A stretch of 7,487 nt of DNA, from NCBI GenBank assembly GCA_030593645.1, contig JAUVGT010000246.1, forward strand, positions 1 to 7,487, in the 5' to 3' direction. The translations under genes were made by a program, and so were the position numbers. Below are positions 5,893-7,487 of the stretch, piece after piece. The notes under the pieces are model-generated. The model was not told where the DNA came from. It did no database searches and saw only the letters and a program-made list of their open reading frames with translations. Origin of the DNA: Deltaproteobacteria bacterium (GTDB lineage Bacteria; Desulfobacterota; Desulfobacteria; Desulfobacterales; JAUVGT01). How positions within the stretch are numbered: position 1 is the first letter of the stretch; each line of letters begins with the position of its first letter.

Positions 5893-6648
5893 ATGATTCC
5901 TGTCTATGCTCGTCTTCGGAAACGGGCACGTCAAATAGTATCTGATTTACCTTCTCCTGAGTTTTACAGGGATTTTTCCCATGCCTGTAAATTATCAAAA
6001 CAGTTTTTTGATTGTGATCCGATTCTTGATCAATTGCGTGCCTTTATCGATGAACAGCTTGATGATGATTTGGGGCATGGGCTCAAACATATCACAAAAG
6101 TTGCCCTTGATGCCGGAGCGCTGATGATTATTGAAGGGAATCTGATCGGTTATTCTAAGATCATTTTGAAAAGAAATGTACTCATCACACATTGTGCCGG
6201 ACTGTTTCACGACCTTAAACGTAAACATAAAGATCATTCCGGGTTGGGTGCTGTCTACGCGAGGAGGGTTCTCAAGGATTTTCCATTTAAACCCGAAGAA
6301 GTCGAAGATGTGTGGAAGGCCATTCATAACCATGAAGCGTTTAAACAGAATATTGCCATAACCAGTGAACGGGGTATACTGGTATCCGACTCTCTTTATG
6401 ATGCGGATAAATTTCGTTGGGGACCTGACAACTTTACAGACACAATATGGAATATGGTATCATATTCTAACCTTCCTTTAACAGAATTTGTCGATTATTA
6501 TCCAAAAGCAATGGATTGGCTGAAAAGAATTAAAAAAACATTTCGAACCGGAACCGGAAAACATTACGGCCCTCAATTCATAGATATAGGCCTGAGTGCC
6601 GGCAAAGAATTACTGGAAGTGATCAAAACGGAATACTCCGGGTACTGA
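5893..6648 (+). CDS. HD-domain metal-dependent phosphohydrolase-like protein
   Basis: A 251-residue cytoplasmic protein with the HD superfamily metal-binding pattern: H66 (GHGLKHI, 61-67), H106-D107 (LFHDLKRKHKDHSG), H145 and H147 (AIHNHE), and aspartates in SDSLYDADKF (165-174) that can supply the last ligand. Such sites bind divalent metals and hydrolyse phosphate esters, often of nucleotides. The substrate cannot be read from the sequence and none of the (p)ppGpp- or cyclic-di-GMP-specific signatures (no HD-GYP) are present. The N-terminal ~60 residues and the C-terminal ~70 fall outside the core and are unassigned. ATG at 5893 is the first possible start, since an in-frame TAA lies 12 bases upstream; the ribosome binding site is weak. 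The preceding gene ends at a terminator, so this one needs its own promoter, which I could not identify. Confidence 0.88.
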   Translation: MIPVYARLRKRARQIVSDLPSPEFYRDFSHACKLSKQFFDCDPILDQLRAFIDEQLDDDLGHGLKHITKVALDAGALMIIEGNLIGYSKIILKRNVLITHCAGLFHDLKRKHKDHSGLGAVYARRVLKDFPFKPEEVEDVWKAIHNHEAFKQNIAITSERGILVSDSLYDADKFRWGPDNFTDTIWNMVSYSNLPLTEFVDYYPKAMDWLKRIKKTFRTGTGKHYGPQFIDIGLSAGKELLEVIKTEYSGY

Positions 6649-6853
6649 TAGAAACGATTTAAAACCTCGCCTCGATTCCAATTTTTTTATGGAGCAATCC
6701 GTTACCCGCGGACTTGAGATAAGTTCTAATATGCCCCGTGGAATTCCGAAGGACTATTCCTCCGGGGCCTATCCCGCAGGTCTGGCATATCGTACTGGGC
6801 GGTTGATATATTCGCTCCGACCAAAAAATAGATGGCGGCCATAGTGGACCGTC
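6649..6853. other. Non-coding spacer after the HD gene
   Basis: No gene is supported in these ~205 bases. They hold a T-run (6682-6688) without a preceding stem, the GC-rich hairpin at 6733-6768, and a moderately GC-rich stretch with no recognised motif leading into the second palindromic element. Confidence 0.5.
6733..6768. repeat. GC-rich interrupted hairpin downstream of the HD gene
   Basis: GCCCCG (6733-6738) pairs with CGGGGC (6763-6768), GGAAT (6740-6744) with ATTCC (6756-6760), and TCC (6745-6747) with GGA (6751-6753). This gives 14 paired positions broken by small internal loops. A competing outer pair, ATATGCC (6729-6735) with GGCATAT (6784-6790), overlaps it. No T-run follows, so it is not a standard terminator. 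Confidence 0.5.
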
Positions 6854-7019
6854 CTTAGGGCTCGCGCAAAAATAACTTCACATTTTAAGGGGCGAATTAT
6901 CCCATTCGGCTGCGTTGCAAAACCTCGAAATATGCTTGATATTTCTGCGCTTTTGCGCCTTGCCGATTGGGCGCCTCGACCCTTAAAATTTGTGAATTTA
7001 TTTTTACGCGAACCCTTAG
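6854..7019. mobile_element. MITE-like palindromic element with a nested hairpin
   Basis: The outer arms at 6854-6894 and about 6976-7019 are long imperfect inverted copies. They share GGG-tTCGCG, AAAAATAA, TTCACA and TTTTAAGGG blocks in order. Inside lies a second inverted pair, CCCATTCGGC (6901-6910) with GCCGATTGGG (6962-6971), differing at one position. At the tip AAATAT-GCTTG-ATATTT (6928-6944) closes the fold. There is no transposase frame and no clear target duplication. The arms differ in sequence from the element at 5062-5214, so this is a separate family. The inner unit resembles hairpins I recall as scattered repeats in proteobacteria. Confidence 0.7.
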
Positions 7020-7040
7020 TCTGATGGATGATTTAGAAAC

Positions 7041-7064
7041 CATTTCTAATATCATTTCTAATAT
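7041..7064. repeat. Tandem duplication of a 12-bp unit
   Basis: CATTTCTAATAT occurs twice in direct, perfect tandem at 7041-7052 and 7053-7064. The second copy ends on the first base of the complement of the minus-strand stop codon (7064-7066), so the repeat sits immediately 3' of that gene. Confidence 0.85.
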
Positions 7065-7487
7065 CAGGGAAGAATTTTCCTTTTTAGTACTCGATCAATA
7101 TATATTTTATATAGGGGAAAATCGTAGAAGCCAGGTGTATTGTAAATCTGTATTCTTTGCGGATCCCTATCTGTTTCCAGAATCTTGATTTTTTTTCCAC
7201 TGATTACACACACCCACATGTGATTATTTGATATCGCCGCGTACGCATCAAATCCGGATGAGATTAACAAGGACATCAATAACAATGATAAATTTTTGCA
7301 ATCTCCTTTACGAAATTTCAATGTATCTTCGATAGGATTCCAATAGGATGGTTCCGGGATATAGGTATAATTATCCAGAACATAATGATATATTATTATT
7401 AATTTTTCATTTTCATCCGGTTGGTGCAGGTTGAGATCTTTTAAAACAGGCCTTACCACATCGGGACGGATCAGGTCCTGTATTTTT
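7064..7487 (-). CDS. Transglutaminase-like protein, 5' end outside window
   Basis: The C-terminal ~140 residues of a transglutaminase-like (papain-fold) protein. The catalytic triad can be placed: Cys in FRKGDCKN, His in NNHMWVCV, and Asp in LETDRDP, with spacing normal for the family. The helix after the cysteine (LSLLLMSLLISSGFDAYA) is also typical. Bacterial members act as peptidases, transglutaminases or amidases; the substrate is unknown. A GTG at 7459 could serve as start, but the frame stays open upstream to the window edge and encodes KIQDLIRPD, which reads as protein and is not preceded there by a ribosome binding site. I therefore treat the gene as truncated by the window. It ends 45 bases from the palindromic element and converges on the HD gene. 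Confidence 0.82.
   Translation of the reverse strand, partial: KIQDLIRPDVVRPVLKDLNLHQPDENEKLIIIYHYVLDNYTYIPEPSYWNPIEDTLKFRKGDCKNLSLLLMSLLISSGFDAYAAISNNHMWVCVISGKKIKILETDRDPQRIQIYNTPGFYDFPLYKIYIDRVLKRKILP

Noticed and set aside
5995..6333. A 112-codon minus-strand open frame
   Set aside because: It is entirely antisense to the HD-domain gene, whose metal motifs are in the plus frame, and its translation has no recognisable feature.
5062..7019. The two palindromic elements as ends of one composite transposon carrying the 5291 and HD genes
   Set aside because: The outer arms differ in sequence and there is no transposase between them, so they are better explained as independent insertions.
6967..7188. 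A 73-codon plus-strand open frame running out of the second palindromic element
   Set aside because: It begins inside the inverted repeat arm, crosses the 12-bp tandem repeat, and lies antisense to the well-supported transglutaminase-like gene. Its protein shows no domain pattern.
1..7487. CRISPR array, tRNA, rRNA or phage genes
   Set aside because: No regularly spaced repeats, cloverleaf-like segments, rRNA-like stretches or phage structural genes were seen on either strand.

Overview
The window looks like ordinary chromosome from an anaerobic Desulfobacterota-type (deltaproteobacterial) bacterium. Reasons: low to medium GC, an oxygen-sensitive class III ribonucleotide reductase, and intergenic palindromic repeats of a kind I associate with that group. 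The taxon is an inference and no rRNA or tRNA is present to confirm it.

Layout. On the left, a minus-strand yggT runs toward the window edge, and the start codon of the next gene lies on the last three bases. After a ~390 bp divergent spacer comes a plus-strand exported thioredoxin-fold protein, then a convergent small two-helix membrane protein on the minus strand. The core of the window is a two-gene plus-strand operon, nrdD-nrdG (1943-4858): the glycyl-radical ribonucleotide reductase and its radical-SAM activase. Upstream of it I find two NrdR-box-like palindromes exactly 31 bp apart. The second fills the spacer of a TTGACA promoter, so this looks like a NrdR-repressed operon.

Right of nrdG, a 153 bp miniature inverted-repeat element with three related arms precedes a membrane-anchored protein of unknown function, which ends at a strong intrinsic terminator. 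An HD-domain phosphohydrolase follows. A second, different palindromic element (166 bp, with an inner hairpin nested in the outer arms) then separates it from a minus-strand transglutaminase-like gene whose 5' end lies beyond the window.

Working together: NrdD and NrdG make dNTPs under anoxia, and NrdR probably senses dATP/ATP to shut them off. The other genes appear to be independent single-gene units and I see no link between them and the operon. I did not find a convincing new multi-gene system. The most informative signals are the NrdR operator pair and the two MITE-like elements.
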